NCBI RefSeq assembly: GCF_015291885.1
Contig: NZ_CP036186.1
Location: forward strand, 1,257,001-1,321,000
From: Stutzerimonas stutzeri
GTDB taxonomy: Bacteria; Pseudomonadota; Gammaproteobacteria; Pseudomonadales; Pseudomonadaceae
Direction of reading: 5' to 3'
Length of the DNA stretch: 64,000 bases
Positions within the stretch are counted from its first letter, which is position 1; the number at the start of each line of letters is the position of its first letter. Of this stretch, positions 18,425 through 29,247 are shown one piece after another. The notes below the pieces were generated by a model that saw only the letters and a program-made list of their open reading frames with translations, made no database searches and was not told the origin of the DNA. Made by a program: the position numbers and the translations under genes.

Positions 18425-19042
18425 TTACTCGGCGGCGTCTTCTTCTTTCGGAGCGTCTTCCTTGCTCACGCGCGGAGCGTGAACGTTGGCAACCGGCAGG
18501 TCGCTGCCGTGGGCCAGGGCGACCAGCTCAACGCCTTTCGGCAGCTTGATGTCGGTCATGTGCAGAACCTGGCCGACTTCGACGTTGGCCATGTCGACTT
18601 CGATGAATTCCGGCAGGTCTTGCGGCAGGCAGGAAACTTCGACTTCGTTCAGGTTGTGCAGGATTTCGCCGCCTTGCTGCTTCACGCCTACGGAAGATTC
18701 CTGGTTGATGAAGTGCAGGGGAACGGTGGCGGTCAGCTTGTGGCCGGCAACGACGCGCACGAAGTCCGCGTGCAGGACGAAGCTCTTGGCCGGGTGACGC
18801 TGCAGCGCCTTGATCAGAACGGATTCGTTCTGGCCATCGACGTTCAGGTTCAGCACGTGGCTGAAGGAAGCTTCGTTCTCCAGCAGCTTGGCGAAATCCT
18901 TGGCCAGGATGCTGATGGACTGCGGGGCCTTGTCGCCACCGTAGATGACGGCCGGAACCAGGGCGGCGTTACGACGCAGGCGGCGGCTCGCACCTTTCCC
19001 CAGGTCGGAACGCACTTGGGCATTCAGAGTGAAATCGTTCAT
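18425..19042 (-). CDS. rplY: 50S ribosomal protein L25, long Ctc form
   Basis: 205 residues, that is, the Ctc type with an L25 5S-rRNA-binding domain (about 1-95) plus a C-terminal beta domain, rather than the short 94-residue E. coli L25. The start [20 protein letters not shown] fits the family. The tail is acidic ([11 protein letters not shown]). It binds 5S rRNA in the large subunit; in other bacteria the Ctc form is linked to general stress. A terminator-like hairpin separates it from prs upstream, so it probably has its own promoter in 19043-19103. Confidence 0.96.
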   Translation of the reverse strand: MNDFTLNAQVRSDLGKGASRRLRRNAALVPAVIYGGDKAPQSISILAKDFAKLLENEASFSHVLNLNVDGQNESVLIKALQRHPAKSFVLHADFVRVVAGHKLTATVPLHFINQESSVGVKQQGGEILHNLNEVEVSCLPQDLPEFIEVDMANVEVGQVLHMTDIKLPKGVELVALAHGSDLPVANVHAPRVSKEDAPKEEDAAE

Positions 19043-19103
19043 GGTGATTCTCCAGTAGCAACATTACCTGTCGCGCTTGCGACCAGCGCTCGGGCTGTTG
19101 GGC

Positions 19104-19127
19104 AAAAAGCCCCGCACGAGGCGGGGC
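19104..19127 (-). terminator. Rho-independent terminator after prs
   Basis: On the minus strand GCCCCGC, a 5-nt loop and GCGGGGC form a strong stem followed by five T, 36 nt after the prs stop. Confidence 0.8.
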
Positions 19128-19162
19128 ACATTACGTTCAGTGCGATTCGCGAAGCTTTTCGC

Positions 19163-20104
19163 TTAGCGGAACATCGCACTGATCGATTCGGCATTGCTGA
19201 TGCGGCGAACCGCTTCAGCCACCACTGGCGCGATGTCCAGTTGGCGAATTCGGGTGCAGGACTGTGCGGCAGCCGACAGCGGGATGGTGTTGGTCACCAC
19301 CAGTTCGTCAAGCACGGAGCCTTCGATGTTCTCGATGGCGCGGCCGGACAGGATCGGGTGCGTGCAGTAGGCGTAGACCTTGGCGGCGCCATGATCCTTC
19401 AGCGCCTTGGCTGCATGGCACAGGGTGCCGGCGGTATCGACCATGTCGTCGACGAGGATGCAGGTACGGCCATCGATGTCACCGATGATGTGCATCACTT
19501 CCGACTGGTTGGCCTTTGGTCGACGCTTGTCGATGATCGCCAGGTCGACGCCAAGGGACTTGGCTACGGCACGGGCGCGAACTACGCCGCCGATATCGGG
19601 GGAGACGATCATCAGGTTGTCGAAGCGCTGAGCCTGGATGTCGTCGACCAGGACCGGCGAGCCGTAGATGTTGTCCACCGGCATGTCGAAGAAGCCCTGG
19701 ATCTGGTCGGCGTGCAGGTCAACGGTCAGCACACGGTTGACGCCAACGACGTCGAGCATGTCGGCCACGACCTTGGCGCTGATCGGTACACGGGCAGAGC
19801 GCGGGCGACGATCCTGGCGGGCATAACCGAAGTAGGGGATCACTGCGGTGATGCGCGACGCCGAGGAGCGGCGGAAGGCGTCGGCCAGTACCACCAGTTC
19901 CATCAGGTTGTCGTTGGTCGGGGCGCAGGTCGGTTGAATCAGAAAGACGTCCTTACCACGAACGTTCTCGTTGATCTCGACACTGATTTCGCCGTCGGAG
20001 AATTTTCCGACGTAGGCATCACCGAGGGGGATATGCAGCTGACGTACGACACGCCGGGCCAGGTCGGGGTTGGCGTTCCCCGTGAAGACCATCATCTTGG
20101 ACAC
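19163..20104 (-). CDS. prs: Ribose-phosphate pyrophosphokinase (PRPP synthase)
   Basis: 313 residues from a GTG at 20104, chosen because the family begins (M)[18 protein letters not shown]; the in-frame ATG 48 nt upstream lacks family similarity. The flexible catalytic loop region [19 protein letters not shown] and the PRPP-binding stretch [13 protein letters not shown] are present. It makes PRPP from ribose 5-phosphate and ATP for purine, pyrimidine, NAD, histidine and tryptophan synthesis. Two tRNA-Gln genes lie directly upstream on the same strand and could share its transcript. It serves the upp and hpt salvage enzymes encoded about 11 kb away. Confidence 0.96.
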   Translation of the reverse strand: MSKMMVFTGNANPDLARRVVRQLHIPLGDAYVGKFSDGEISVEINENVRGKDVFLIQPTCAPTNDNLMELVVLADAFRRSSASRITAVIPYFGYARQDRRPRSARVPISAKVVADMLDVVGVNRVLTVDLHADQIQGFFDMPVDNIYGSPVLVDDIQAQRFDNLMIVSPDIGGVVRARAVAKSLGVDLAIIDKRRPKANQSEVMHIIGDIDGRTCILVDDMVDTAGTLCHAAKALKDHGAAKVYAYCTHPILSGRAIENIEGSVLDELVVTNTIPLSAAAQSCTRIRQLDIAPVVAEAVRRISNAESISAMFR

Positions 20105-20182
20105 GCGCAGTACCTGCCTGAGGGTGGGTCCGATGAATAAAAAGCTGTTCAAAAGGCAAGCTCTTGAACAGCTTCAAGTGTA

Positions 20183-20257
20183 TGGCAGGGGCGGCTGGAT
20201 TCGAACCAACGCATGCCAGGATCAAAACCTGGTGCCTTACCGCTTGGCGACGCCCCT
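20183..20257 (-). tRNA. tRNA-Gln (anticodon UUG), copy 1
   Basis: 75 nt including an encoded CCA. The acceptor AGGGGCG pairs with CGCCCCT, the D arm reads GCCAAGCGGTAAGGC, the anticodon loop is TTTTGAT between CCAGG and CCTGG, and the T arm has GGTTCGAATCC. It is identical to the second copy. Confidence 0.97.
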
Positions 20258-20315
20258 GTAGGGTCAACTTCTATGTATCCAGTGCGCTTTCGATCATACG
20301 AACCTTGGGAGGTTA

Positions 20316-20390
20316 TGGCAGGGGCGGCTGGATTCGAACCAACGCATGCCAGGATCAAAACCTGGTGCCTTACCGCTTGGCGACGCCCCT
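20316..20390 (-). tRNA. tRNA-Gln (anticodon UUG), copy 2
   Basis: 75 nt, identical over its length to the copy 58 bp downstream, CCA included. It lies 19 nt beyond the ispE stop, so it may be processed from an ispE-tRNA-prs transcript. Confidence 0.97.
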
Positions 20391-20409
20391 GTATCGTACA
20401 ACCTGTGTG

Positions 20410-21264
20410 CTACGCACTTACTTCCTGCGCCAGTTTTTCAAGGCATCGGTGCAACATCGAAACGTTACGACCGCGGGCCACGAAACTTGGCAAAGTGTCT
20501 GGAAGTTGGCGGCGGACTTTATCAGCCTCGCCTTCGTTTGGGAAGCTCCCAAACACACAAGCTCCAGTGCCAGTCATGCTTGCCGGAACGAATTTGTTCA
20601 ACAAGCTCAAAGCGTTACGAACTTCTGGATAACGCTTCTCGACGATCGGCTGACAGTCATTATGACCGCCCCCTGCAAGAAGGCTGCGAACTGTAATGGC
20701 CGGGGTATTACGTGTCAACTCTGGGTCGGCAAATATTTCCGCTGTATTAACAGAGACTTGCGGCGCGATTACGAGGAACCAAGGTTCGGGTAATTCGACC
20801 GGTTGCAGACGCTCGCCAACCCCCTCGGCAAAGGCTGCCCGGCCGCGAACGAATACTGGGACATCGGCGCCCAGGGTTAGCCCTAGCTCGGCCAGCTGGT
20901 CTTCCTCCAGATGCAGCTGCCACAGGTGGTTCAGGCCGAGCAGGGCGGTCGCCGCGTCGGAGCTGCCACCGCCAATACCACCGCCCATGGGCAGCCGCTT
21001 GAGCAGATGAATGTCGGCACCTTGCGGGCAACCGCTCTCATGCTGCAGCAGGCGCGCTGCGCGGACGATCAGGTTGCTGTCGTGATCGACCCCCGGCAGC
21101 TCGGTATGCAGGCGGATTTCGCCGTCTTCACGCGGGCTGAAGCTGAGTTCGTCACCATGGTCGAGAAACTGGAATAGCGTCTGCAACTCGTGGTAACCGT
21201 CGGCGCGGCGCCCGACTATGTGCAGCATCAGATTGAGTTTGGCGGGCGCTGGTAGCGTCAGCAT
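20410..21264 (-). CDS. ispE: 4-diphosphocytidyl-2-C-methyl-D-erythritol kinase
   Basis: 284 residues. It is a GHMP-family kinase: [20 protein letters not shown] at the N-terminus, the glycine-rich ATP loop [17 protein letters not shown] around 93-110, and a C-terminal [12 protein letters not shown] loop ([12 protein letters not shown]). It phosphorylates the 2-hydroxyl of CDP-methylerythritol in the MEP isoprenoid pathway. Its start abuts the lolB stop, so the two are co-translated. The ispE-tRNA-prs order is the normal Pseudomonas arrangement. Confidence 0.97.
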   Translation of the reverse strand: MLTLPAPAKLNLMLHIVGRRADGYHELQTLFQFLDHGDELSFSPREDGEIRLHTELPGVDHDSNLIVRAARLLQHESGCPQGADIHLLKRLPMGGGIGGGSSDAATALLGLNHLWQLHLEEDQLAELGLTLGADVPVFVRGRAAFAEGVGERLQPVELPEPWFLVIAPQVSVNTAEIFADPELTRNTPAITVRSLLAGGGHNDCQPIVEKRYPEVRNALSLLNKFVPASMTGTGACVFGSFPNEGEADKVRRQLPDTLPSFVARGRNVSMLHRCLEKLAQEVSA

Positions 21265-21885
21265 TCAACGGCCCAGCTGGCGGGGTTGCCAGTCCTTGAT
21301 CACCAGGGTGATCTGCAGATCGTGCCCTTGTAGCCGGATGCGCTCGGGCAGGACGAAACCGTTGTGTTCGGCATAGGCTAGATACTCAACCTGCCAGCCG
21401 TCCTGCTCAAGACGCGCCAGGCGGCTCTCGCTGTCTATGCTCAAGCGACTGCGGCTGTCCGGTGCTGGCAGCCCGCGCACCCACCAGAGCAGGTGGGAGA
21501 CCGGCAACTGCCAGCCGAGTTGAGCTTCGACCAACGCTTCGGGGGACTCCGCTTCGAAGCGACCCTGACCGGCAACTTCCAGCGACACGGCATCCGGTCG
21601 GCCGGTGAGTCTCGTGGCGCCGCGGCCTAGGGGGCCGGACAGGCGGATGTCAAAGTAGTCTTGGCGTTGCAGCCAGAACAGCGTGCCGCTGCCGGATTCC
21701 TGTGGTGCGCGAATGCCGATCTTGCCGCTGATCTGCCAGCCATCAAGCGTTGCTACATGGCTACGGTGCTCCTTCCAGGCCGCGGTATTGCCGGGGCCTT
21801 CAACCGATTCGTGTGGGCCCAGGGCGGCACAGCCAGCAAGCAGGAGGGCCAGGCAGGGAGCAAGGAGGTTTTTCAACAGTGACAT
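21265..21885 (-). CDS. lolB: Outer-membrane lipoprotein receptor LolB
   Basis: 206 residues with a lipoprotein signal: a hydrophobic N-terminus ending in the lipobox LAGC (C19). The mature part has the LolB pattern [30 protein letters not shown] and [11 protein letters not shown]. LolB takes lipoproteins from the periplasmic carrier LolA and places them in the outer membrane; it is itself anchored there. Adjacent to ispE downstream and 3 nt after the TPR lipoprotein gene, it is part of one operon. Confidence 0.95.
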   Translation of the reverse strand: MSLLKNLLAPCLALLLAGCAALGPHESVEGPGNTAAWKEHRSHVATLDGWQISGKIGIRAPQESGSGTLFWLQRQDYFDIRLSGPLGRGATRLTGRPDAVSLEVAGQGRFEAESPEALVEAQLGWQLPVSHLLWWVRGLPAPDSRSRLSIDSESRLARLEQDGWQVEYLAYAEHNGFVLPERIRLQGHDLQITLVIKDWQPRQLGR

Positions 21886-21888
21886 GGG

Positions 21889-23616
21889 TCAGAGCTTCTC
21901 CGATCCGGTCAGCCGCTTGATCGTCTCGAGCAAGATCGGGCTGTCCGGTTGTAGTTTGAGTGCCTTCGACCAGACCGCGCGGGCCTCGCTGCGTTCACCC
22001 TTTGTCCATAGCACTTCACCTAGATGCGCGGCGACTTCGTGGTCGGGGAAGCGCTGCAGCGCTTTGCGCAGCAGGACTTCCGCCTCGGCAAGCTTGCCCA
22101 GGCGGAAGTTGATCCAGCCAAGGCTGTCGAGGATCGCAGGATCATCGGGGTTGAGTTGGTAAGCCTGCTCGATCAGCTGCAGTGCTTCGTCATGACGGCT
22201 GGTGCGGTCGGCCAACGTGTAGCCCAGCGCATTGAGCGCCATGGCGTTGTCAGGCTCGCGCTCGATGATGAAGCGCAGGTCGCGCTCCAGTTGGCCCAGA
22301 TCGCCGCGCTTCTCCGCAAGCATGGCACGGGTGTAGAGCAGGTTGAGATCATCGGGATACTCGGCAAGTGCCTGCTCTACCAGTTGCCAGGCCTGTTCGG
22401 TTCGACTGTGCTCGGCGAGCGCCTCAATCTCGATCAGGTACAACTGGATGGCATAGTCAGGCTGCTGCTGGCGGGCATCGGCAAGCACCGCAGAGGCTTC
22501 CTGATCGCGTTTGCTGGAGTAGAGCAGCTGACTCTGTAGCAGTTTCGCCGGTAGAAATTCGTTGCCGGGGCCTACCTCGGCGAGGGCCTCCAGGGCCTTG
22601 GCTTTTTTGTCCATGGCTTGATACGCGCGGCCAAGATTGAAATGAGCGGCGTCGAGATGACTCCCGCGCTCGATCAGCTCTTCCAAGTAAGCGGTGGCTT
22701 CGCGCCAGGCTTCTGCCTCCATGCACACCAGCGCCATGGAGAAGCGCAGGTCATCGTCGGCAGGATGTTGCTGGACCAGCGTGGCGAACTCGCCCATGGC
22801 GTCTTCCAGACGTTCCTGCTCGACCAGCAGGCGCGCGTAGGTCAGGCGCAGGCGTTTGTCTTCGGGGTGCTGACGAAGGCTTTTCTCCAGCAGCGGCAGG
22901 GCTTGGTCGCTGCGCTGCAGGCTGTGCAGCAGGCGCGCTTCGAGCAGGATCGATGGGATCTGGCGCTGCTTGTCCGGCTGCTCCTGCAGAAGGGCCAGCG
23001 CCTCCTCGCTGCGATCATCCTGCTGTAGCAGAACGGCCTTGCCGAAGGACAGTTGCGGGTTGTTCGGGTGCTTGAGCAGCAGCTTGTCGAAGCTCTGCAG
23101 CAGACCGGCGCGAGTGTCAGGATCGGTTTCCGAGGCTGAAAGGGCGAGGAAATCGAAATGCGTGTCGCCCTGGCCCTGCAGGACCTTCTCCATGAACTCC
23201 AAGGATTCTTCATAGCGGCCGGCGCGTGCCAGCTGCACTGCGGCGGCGCGCTGTGCATCGAGACTCTCCGGCGCGTTGCGTGCCCAGATCAGGGCAGTAT
23301 CCAGCGCTGCCTGATCGGCGCCTAGGTATTCGGCGATGCGGAAGCCGCGTTCGGCCACGCCCGCGTCCTGCGTGGCGTGCGCCTGCTGGACGTAGTTGCC
23401 CAGAGCGATATCGAAGCGATTGCGTTGGCCGGCCAGTTCCGCCACCAACAGTGCGTAGAGGGACTGACGGCTGAATGAGCCGTACTCTGTCGCAGTGCTG
23501 GCAGCGCTCTCCTGCGCAGCGTCCTCAACCGGCGGGCTGTTCTCGGGAGTTTGCTGCGTGAAGGTCTGGCAGCCGCCGAGTAATAGCAGGGCGGCAAGTG
23601 CGGCAAGTCTTTTCAT
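21889..23616 (-). CDS. TPR-repeat lipoprotein
   Basis: 575 residues from the ATG at 23616, chosen because it gives a clean lipoprotein signal, MKRLAALAALLLLGGCQ; an earlier in-frame codon adds a non-signal-like leader. The mature protein is a long array of tetratricopeptide repeats (AYQLNPDDPAILDSLGWINF, LRKALQRFPDHEVAAHLGEV). In Pseudomonas this gene always precedes lolB (PA4667 position) and is taken as an envelope scaffold; its exact role is not established here. It is divergent from hemA, with 197 bp between them for both promoters. Confidence 0.9.
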   Translation of the reverse strand: MKRLAALAALLLLGGCQTFTQQTPENSPPVEDAAQESAASTATEYGSFSRQSLYALLVAELAGQRNRFDIALGNYVQQAHATQDAGVAERGFRIAEYLGADQAALDTALIWARNAPESLDAQRAAAVQLARAGRYEESLEFMEKVLQGQGDTHFDFLALSASETDPDTRAGLLQSFDKLLLKHPNNPQLSFGKAVLLQQDDRSEEALALLQEQPDKQRQIPSILLEARLLHSLQRSDQALPLLEKSLRQHPEDKRLRLTYARLLVEQERLEDAMGEFATLVQQHPADDDLRFSMALVCMEAEAWREATAYLEELIERGSHLDAAHFNLGRAYQAMDKKAKALEALAEVGPGNEFLPAKLLQSQLLYSSKRDQEASAVLADARQQQPDYAIQLYLIEIEALAEHSRTEQAWQLVEQALAEYPDDLNLLYTRAMLAEKRGDLGQLERDLRFIIEREPDNAMALNALGYTLADRTSRHDEALQLIEQAYQLNPDDPAILDSLGWINFRLGKLAEAEVLLRKALQRFPDHEVAAHLGEVLWTKGERSEARAVWSKALKLQPDSPILLETIKRLTGSEKL

Positions 23617-23812
23617 AGGGGAAATATACGGCTGGTAAGCGGTCGCGGCATGATGACACAAGCCGCAGGGCAAGCCCATGGCCCCGGGGGCGCGCAGGCC
23701 GGTTCGGTAGCAATCGGGCTACCAATCGCATCCGACAATCGAGGGCAATGGTTGTTCTCCATCTGGCGAAGTAGGAGAATTGCGCGCTCTGTTATCGAAT
23801 CAGCGATTCTGC

Positions 23813-25081
23813 ATGGCTTTCCTCGCGCTTGGCATTAATCACAAGACCGCTTCGGTGGACGTCCGCGAGCGCGTAGCCTTCACGCCCGACCAGATGGTCG
23901 AGGCCTTGCGGCAGCTGTGCCGCGTGACGCCCACCCGCGAAGCGGCGATCCTCTCCACCTGCAATCGTAGCGAGCTGTATTTGCAGCAGGATGAGGTCGA
24001 GGCCGAAGCCGTACTCGCTTGGCTGGCCAGCTATCACCGACTCAGCCTCGATGAACTCAAGGCGTGCGCCTATGTGCATGTCGACGATCAGGCCGTGCGC
24101 CACATGATGCGGGTCGCCTCCGGGCTGGATTCGCTGGTACTGGGCGAGCCGCAGATTCTTGGTCAGATGAAGTCTGCCTATGCCGTCGCACGGGAGGCCG
24201 GCAGCGTCGGGCCTCTGCTTGGCCGGTTGTTTCAGGCCACCTTCAGCACTGCGAAGACCGTGCGCACCGACACCGCCATCGGCGAGAACCCGGTTTCGGT
24301 GGCGTTTGCCGCGGTCAGTCTGGCGCGGCAGATCTTCAGCAATCTGCAACGCAGCCAGGCCCTGCTGATCGGCGCCGGTGAGACCATCACCCTGGTCGCG
24401 CGCCATCTGCACGAGCAGGGTGTGAAGAAGATCGTGGTCGCCAACCGCACCCTCGAGCGGGCCAGCGCGCTGGCCGCCGAGCTAGGCGCGCAGGCGATCC
24501 TGCTTGCCGATATCCCGGACGAGTTGCACAACAGCGACATCGTCATCAGCTCCACCGCCAGCCAGTTGCCGATTCTCGGCAAGGGCGCGGTCGAACAGGC
24601 GCTGAAGCGACGCAAGCACAAGCCGATGTTCATGGTCGATATCGCCGTGCCGCGGGACATCGAATCGCAGGTCGGCGAGCTGGACGACGTCTATCTGTAC
24701 ACGGTCGACGATCTGCATGAGGTGGTTGCGGAGAACCTCAAGAGCCGCCAGGGCGCAGCGCAGGCGGCCGAGGAACTGGTCGCGGCCGGCACCGAGGACT
24801 TCATGCAGCGCTTGCGCGAGCTGGCCGCGGTGGATGTGCTCAAGGCCTATCGGCAGCATGCCGAGCGGATTCGCGACGACGAGCTGAGCAAGGCGCAGCG
24901 ACTGCTGGCGAACGGCGCCAGCGCCGAGGATGCCCTTGCTCAGCTTGCCCGAGGCCTGACCAATAAATTGCTGCATGCGCCCAGCGTGCAACTGAAAAAA
25001 CTCTCCGCCGAGGGCCGCGTCGAGGCGCTGAGCATGGCCCAGGAACTCTTCGCCCTGCACGAGGGCACGGAAAAACCATGA
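23813..25081 (+). CDS. hemA: Glutamyl-tRNA reductase
   Basis: 422 residues starting at ATG 23813 ([20 protein letters not shown]), the family start. The catalytic Cys is in STCNRSELY, the substrate loop is [10 protein letters not shown], and the NADPH-binding domain contains [16 protein letters not shown]. It reduces Glu-tRNA to glutamate-1-semialdehyde, the first committed step of C5-pathway tetrapyrrole synthesis. Its stop overlaps the prfA start (ATGA), the usual hemA-prfA coupling. An extra in-frame ATG at 23780 exists but is not family-like. Confidence 0.97.
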   Translation: MAFLALGINHKTASVDVRERVAFTPDQMVEALRQLCRVTPTREAAILSTCNRSELYLQQDEVEAEAVLAWLASYHRLSLDELKACAYVHVDDQAVRHMMRVASGLDSLVLGEPQILGQMKSAYAVAREAGSVGPLLGRLFQATFSTAKTVRTDTAIGENPVSVAFAAVSLARQIFSNLQRSQALLIGAGETITLVARHLHEQGVKKIVVANRTLERASALAAELGAQAILLADIPDELHNSDIVISSTASQLPILGKGAVEQALKRRKHKPMFMVDIAVPRDIESQVGELDDVYLYTVDDLHEVVAENLKSRQGAAQAAEELVAAGTEDFMQRLRELAAVDVLKAYRQHAERIRDDELSKAQRLLANGASAEDALAQLARGLTNKLLHAPSVQLKKLSAEGRVEALSMAQELFALHEGTEKP

Positions 25082-26160
25082 AAGCTTCACTGCTCAACAA
25101 GCTGGACATCCTGCAGGACCGTTTCGAAGAACTCACCGCGCTACTTGGCGATGCCGAAGTCATCAGCGACCAGACCCGTTTTCGCGCATATTCCCGCGAA
25201 TACGCCGAAGTCGAGCCGGTGATCGTCGCCTATCGCCAGCTGTGCAAGGTCCAGCAGGATCTCGAGGGGGCTCAGGCGCTGCTCAAGGACAGCGATCCCG
25301 ACATGCGTGAGATGGCCGAGGAGGAGGTTGCCGAAGCCAAGTCACAGCTTGAGACATTGGAAGCCAACCTGCAGCGCATGCTGCTGCCCAAGGACCCCAA
25401 CGACGGGCGCAACGTGTTCCTCGAGATCCGCGCCGGCACCGGCGGCGACGAGGCGGCGATCTTTGCTGGCGATCTGTTCCGCATGTATTCGCGCTATGCC
25501 GAAAAGCAGGGCTGGCGCGTCGAGATTCTCTCCGAGAGCGAGGGCGAACACGGCGGCTACAAGGAAGTGATTTCCCGCGTCGAGGGCGACAACGTCTACG
25601 CCAAGCTCAAGTTCGAATCAGGCGCGCACCGCGTGCAGCGCGTGCCGGAGACCGAGTCGCAGGGGCGTATTCATACCTCGGCCTGCACCGTTGCAGTGTT
25701 GCCCGAGCCGGATGAGCAGGCGGCGGTGGAGATCAATCCGGCCGAGCTGCGTATCGACACCTATCGTTCCTCCGGCGCCGGTGGTCAGCACGTCAACAAG
25801 ACCGACTCGGCGATTCGTATCACGCACCTGCCCACTGGCATGGTGGTCGAGTGTCAGGAGGAGCGTTCGCAGCACAAGAACCGTGCGAAGGCCATGGCCT
25901 GGCTCGCCGCCAAGCTGCAGGACCGCCAGGACGCCGCGGCGCACAAGGAAATCTCCGAGACGCGCAAGCTGCTGGTCGGCTCCGGCGATCGCTCCGAGCG
26001 TATCCGTACCTACAACTTTCCCCAGGGCCGCGTCACCGACCATCGCGTCAACCTCACGCTGTATTCGCTCAATGAGGTGATCGGCGGCGCCGTGGAGCAG
26101 GTCATCGAGCCGCTGTTGCAGGAATACCAAGCCGACCAACTGGCCGCGCTGGGCGACTGA
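25078..26160 (+). CDS. prfA: Peptide chain release factor 1
   Basis: 360 residues. The GGQ motif that triggers peptide release is in [17 protein letters not shown] (about residue 235). The stop-codon recognition tripeptide region is [14 protein letters not shown], with PET where E. coli has PAT. It terminates translation at UAA and UAG. It is modified on the GGQ glutamine by PrmC, encoded 37 nt downstream, so enzyme and substrate are in one operon. Confidence 0.97.
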   Translation: MKASLLNKLDILQDRFEELTALLGDAEVISDQTRFRAYSREYAEVEPVIVAYRQLCKVQQDLEGAQALLKDSDPDMREMAEEEVAEAKSQLETLEANLQRMLLPKDPNDGRNVFLEIRAGTGGDEAAIFAGDLFRMYSRYAEKQGWRVEILSESEGEHGGYKEVISRVEGDNVYAKLKFESGAHRVQRVPETESQGRIHTSACTVAVLPEPDEQAAVEINPAELRIDTYRSSGAGGQHVNKTDSAIRITHLPTGMVVECQEERSQHKNRAKAMAWLAAKLQDRQDAAAHKEISETRKLLVGSGDRSERIRTYNFPQGRVTDHRVNLTLYSLNEVIGGAVEQVIEPLLQEYQADQLAALGD

Positions 26161-26197
26161 TCCTTTTCCCTGCGCGGCGCGCTATCGACGAGCAATC

Positions 26198-27025
26198 ATG
26201 CCAACCATCGAGTCCTTGCTGCACAGTGCCGATCTCCCTGATTCGCCGAGCGCCAGGCTGGACGCCGAGTGGTTGCTCGCTGCCGCGCTGGGCAAGACGG
26301 CGAGCTACCTGCGCACTTGGCCGGAGCGCGAGGTGCCGCCTGCCTGCGCCGAGCGCTTCGCCACGGATCTGGCGCGGCGGCGGCAGGGTGAGCCAATCGC
26401 CTATATCCTCGGGCGGCAAGGCTTCTGGAGTCTGGAGCTGGAAGTGGCAGCGGATACGCTGATCCCGCGGCCTGACACCGAGCTACTGGTGGAAACCGCT
26501 TTGCAATTGATCCCTGCGACGTCGGCTCGGGTGCTCGATCTCGGCACCGGCACTGGCGCAATCGCACTGGCGCTAGCAGCCGAGTGTTCGGCTTGGCAGG
26601 TCTGTGGCGTGGACCGCATAGAATCAGCCGTAGCGCTGGCTGAGCGCAATCGGGTGCGCCTCGGGTTGGAAAACGCCGCTTTTACTGTGAGCAACTGGTT
26701 TGCCGGGCTGCAAGGCGAACGCTTCCAGATGATCGTCAGCAACCCGCCCTATATTCCGGCGAGCGATCCGCATCTGCAGAAGGGCGATGTTCGTTTCGAG
26801 CCGCAAAGTGCGCTGGTCGCAGGGGTTGACGGGTTGGACGATATTCGCTCGATCATCAGTCAGGCTCCGGCACACCTGCAGGCTGGTGGTTGGCTGCTGC
26901 TCGAGCACGGCTACGATCAGGCCGAGGCGGTGCGCGCGCTACTGGTTTGCCAGGGTTTCGAGGACGTGCAAAGCCGGCTCGATCTGGGTGGGCATGAGCG
27001 CATCAGCCTTGGCCGCTTTTCATGA
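26198..27025 (+). CDS. prmC: Release factor glutamine methyltransferase
   Basis: 275 residues. A helical N-terminal domain is followed by a class I methyltransferase with VLDLGTGTGAIALALA and the NPPY motif (MIVSNPPYIPAS), which here holds a glutamine side chain rather than a DNA base. It methylates the GGQ glutamine of RF1 and RF2, improving termination. Its position directly after prfA supports the call over other N5/N6 methylases. Confidence 0.96.
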   Translation: MPTIESLLHSADLPDSPSARLDAEWLLAAALGKTASYLRTWPEREVPPACAERFATDLARRRQGEPIAYILGRQGFWSLELEVAADTLIPRPDTELLVETALQLIPATSARVLDLGTGTGAIALALAAECSAWQVCGVDRIESAVALAERNRVRLGLENAAFTVSNWFAGLQGERFQMIVSNPPYIPASDPHLQKGDVRFEPQSALVAGVDGLDDIRSIISQAPAHLQAGGWLLLEHGYDQAEAVRALLVCQGFEDVQSRLDLGGHERISLGRFS

Positions 27026-27046
27026 TTCTGTTTCGTGAGGTGCTGG

Positions 27047-27802
27047 ATGCTGAGTGACGAAGAGCTGCTGCGCTACAGCCGGCAGATCCTGCTCAAGCAG
27101 GTCGATATCGACGGACAGCTGCGGCTCAAGCAGAGTCGAGTACTGATCGTCGGGCTTGGCGGGTTGGGCTCGCCGGTGGCGCTCTACCTGGCGGCCGCTG
27201 GCGTCGGTGAGCTGCACCTGGCCGACTTCGATACGCTGGATCTGACCAATCTGCAGCGGCAGATCGCTCACGACACACCGTCGCTTGGCCTGCACAAGGT
27301 CGACTCGGTCATGGCCCGGCTGGGGGCGCTGAACCCCCATGTACAGGTGGTGCCGTATCGCAGCGGGTTGGACGCCGATTCCTTGGATGCGGCAGTGGAG
27401 CGGGTCGATCTGGTGCTCGATTGCACGGACAACTTCGGCATTCGCGAAGCGGTCAACGCCGCATGTGTGAAAGCGAAAAAGCCGCTGGTCAGCGGTGCGG
27501 CGATCCGTCTCGAGGGGCAGCTTTCGGTGTTCGATTCGCGAGTCGAAACGAGCCCCTGTTACCACTGCCTCTATGGGCACGGTAGCGAAGCCGAGCTGAC
27601 CTGCAGTGAAGCCGGTGTAGTGGGGCCGCTGGTGGGCATGGTTGGCAGCCTGCAGGCGTTGGAAGCGCTCAAGCTGCTGGTTGGTTTCGGCGAGCCGCTG
27701 GTTGGTCGACTGCTGCTGATCGATGCGCTGTCCAGTCGCTTCCGTGAGTTGCGGGTCAAGCGCGATCCACATTGTGCGGTGTGTGGCGCAAGCCATGGCT
27801 GA
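27047..27802 (+). CDS. moeB: MoeB/ThiF-type adenylyltransferase
   Basis: 251 residues from ATG 27047, which has GTGAGG upstream; the frame opens at 27035 but that start is less well placed. ATP-binding [23 protein letters not shown], and two zinc CxxC pairs (CYHC and CAVC) are seen. Such enzymes adenylate the C-terminal glycine of a small sulfur carrier (MoaD or ThiS). The downstream rhodanese domain of longer MoeZ proteins is absent. murI begins inside its last codons, giving an 8-nt overlap. The moeB versus thiF choice rests on Pseudomonas synteny. Confidence 0.9.
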   Translation: MLSDEELLRYSRQILLKQVDIDGQLRLKQSRVLIVGLGGLGSPVALYLAAAGVGELHLADFDTLDLTNLQRQIAHDTPSLGLHKVDSVMARLGALNPHVQVVPYRSGLDADSLDAAVERVDLVLDCTDNFGIREAVNAACVKAKKPLVSGAAIRLEGQLSVFDSRVETSPCYHCLYGHGSEAELTCSEAGVVGPLVGMVGSLQALEALKLLVGFGEPLVGRLLLIDALSSRFRELRVKRDPHCAVCGASHG

Positions 27803-28589
27803 ATGCGCAGCACCGGTCGGCGTCTTCGACTCCGGAGTAGGCGGGCTCTCGGTGCTGCGTGAGATCCGGCAGCGCCTGCCGCATGAGTCGCTGCTCTATC
27901 TGGCCGACAGCGCTCACGTGCCCTATGGAGAAAAAAGCCCGGAATACATCCGCGAGCGCTGCCGCGTCATTGCGGCCTTTTTTGTCGAGAAGGGCGCGAA
28001 GGCGCTGGTGGTGGCCTGCAATACCGCTACCGCCGCTGGCGTCACCGAGTTGCGCGAGCTGTATCCGCAGCTGCCGATCATCGCCATGGAGCCCGCGGTC
28101 AAGCCGGCGGCGTTGGCCACACGCAGCGGCGTAGTCGGCGTGCTAGCGACCACCGGGACATTGAAGAGCGCCAAGTTTGCGGCACTGCTCGACCGATTCG
28201 CCGCGGATGTACGGGTCATCACCCAGCCATGTCCGGGACTGGTCGAGCGCATCGAGGCAGGTGATCTGGAAAGTGCCGATACGCGCGCCATGCTGATGGG
28301 GTGGGTCGAGCCGATGTTGGCGCAGGGTTGCGATACGCTGATCCTGGGCTGCACCCATTACCCGTTCATTCGTCCGCTGCTGCAGCAGCTGTTGCCGAAC
28401 GATATCCGGTTGATTGATACCGGGGCAGCCGTCGCGCGACACTTGCGCGAAATGCTGGCTGAGCGCCACCTTCTTGCAAGTGGCGACGCCACGCAGCGCT
28501 TCTATTGCAGCGGCGATCCGCAGCGAATGGCCAGGGTGTTGCCTATACTTTGGGGGGAAAATGCTGTGGTCGAGTTCTTCCCCAACTAG
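27795..28589 (+). CDS. murI: Glutamate racemase
   Basis: 264 residues from ATG 27795; the family start is [20 protein letters not shown]. The two catalytic cysteines are in [10 protein letters not shown] and LGCTHYPF. It converts L-Glu to D-Glu for the peptidoglycan stem peptide, in the cytoplasm. It overlaps moeB by 8 nt and is the last gene of the hemA-prfA-prmC-moeB-murI series. Confidence 0.97.
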   Translation: MAECAAPVGVFDSGVGGLSVLREIRQRLPHESLLYLADSAHVPYGEKSPEYIRERCRVIAAFFVEKGAKALVVACNTATAAGVTELRELYPQLPIIAMEPAVKPAALATRSGVVGVLATTGTLKSAKFAALLDRFAADVRVITQPCPGLVERIEAGDLESADTRAMLMGWVEPMLAQGCDTLILGCTHYPFIRPLLQQLLPNDIRLIDTGAAVARHLREMLAERHLLASGDATQRFYCSGDPQRMARVLPILWGENAVVEFFPN

Positions 28590-28671
28590 GAACTCCAAGC
28601 GCAGCGGGGTTTCTCAATTGATGCTGGCACCAAATAACCAAACAAATGCAGTGTTTGATAAGGAAGTTCCC

Positions 28672-29190
28672 ATGAAAAAACTGTTCTCCCTAGCTGCAGT
28701 AGCGGCACTTTCCGTAGGGCAGATGGCGGCTGCCCATGCCGTCGACCTCACCGTTGCGGTTGGTCAGACCGACGAGTCGACCATGACCTATCGCCTGGGC
28801 GCGCAATTTGACTTCGGTACCAGTTGGTTCCAGACCAGCGTGGGTCGGCTGACTGGTTATTGGGACGCCGGGTACACCTACTGGGAGGGCGACGACTCCT
28901 CCAGCAACCATAGCGTGTCGCTGGCGCCGGTATTCGTCTACGAATTCGCCGGTGAGTCGGTCAAGCCATATGTAGAGGCAGGGATCGGTGTCGCCGCGTT
29001 CGAGAACACCGAGGTAGAAGGGAATCGCCTGGGTTCGTCATTCCAATTCGAGGATCGGATCGGTGCGGGCCTGCGCTTCGCCGGTGGCCACGAAGTGGGC
29101 GTGCGCGCAATCCACTATTCCAACGCCGGCATCAAGAAGCCGAACGATGGTGTCGAAAGCTACGCCCTGCATTACCGCATGGCGTTCTAA
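28672..29190 (+). CDS. pagL: Lipid A 3-O-deacylase PagL
   Basis: 172 residues with a 23-residue signal peptide (MKKLFSLAAV... cut near AHA/VDL) and an AAGGAAG ribosome site. The mature protein is a small beta-barrel. The signature RAIHYSNAGIKKPNDGVES supplies H148, S150 and E162 (H125, S127 and E139 after cleavage), matching the His-Ser-Glu triad of P. aeruginosa PagL. The terminal Phe suits outer-membrane assembly. It removes the 3-position acyl chain from lipid A. It follows murI, as in P. aeruginosa. Confidence 0.93.
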   Translation: MKKLFSLAAVAALSVGQMAAAHAVDLTVAVGQTDESTMTYRLGAQFDFGTSWFQTSVGRLTGYWDAGYTYWEGDDSSSNHSVSLAPVFVYEFAGESVKPYVEAGIGVAAFENTEVEGNRLGSSFQFEDRIGAGLRFAGGHEVGVRAIHYSNAGIKKPNDGVESYALHYRMAF

Positions 29191-29247
29191 GCGAGTTTTC
29201 TCTAGGTGCTGCAGGGCGTTTCGCCAGCCCTGCACTGCCGATAGCGT

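Noticed and set aside
18047..20140. 697-codon plus-strand frame over pth, rplY and prs
   Set aside because: It runs antisense to three well-supported genes, with composition expected of a shadow frame.
29200..29245. GC-rich inverted repeat after pagL as a terminator
   Set aside because: The stem TGCAGGGC/GCCCTGCA lacks a T run on either strand.
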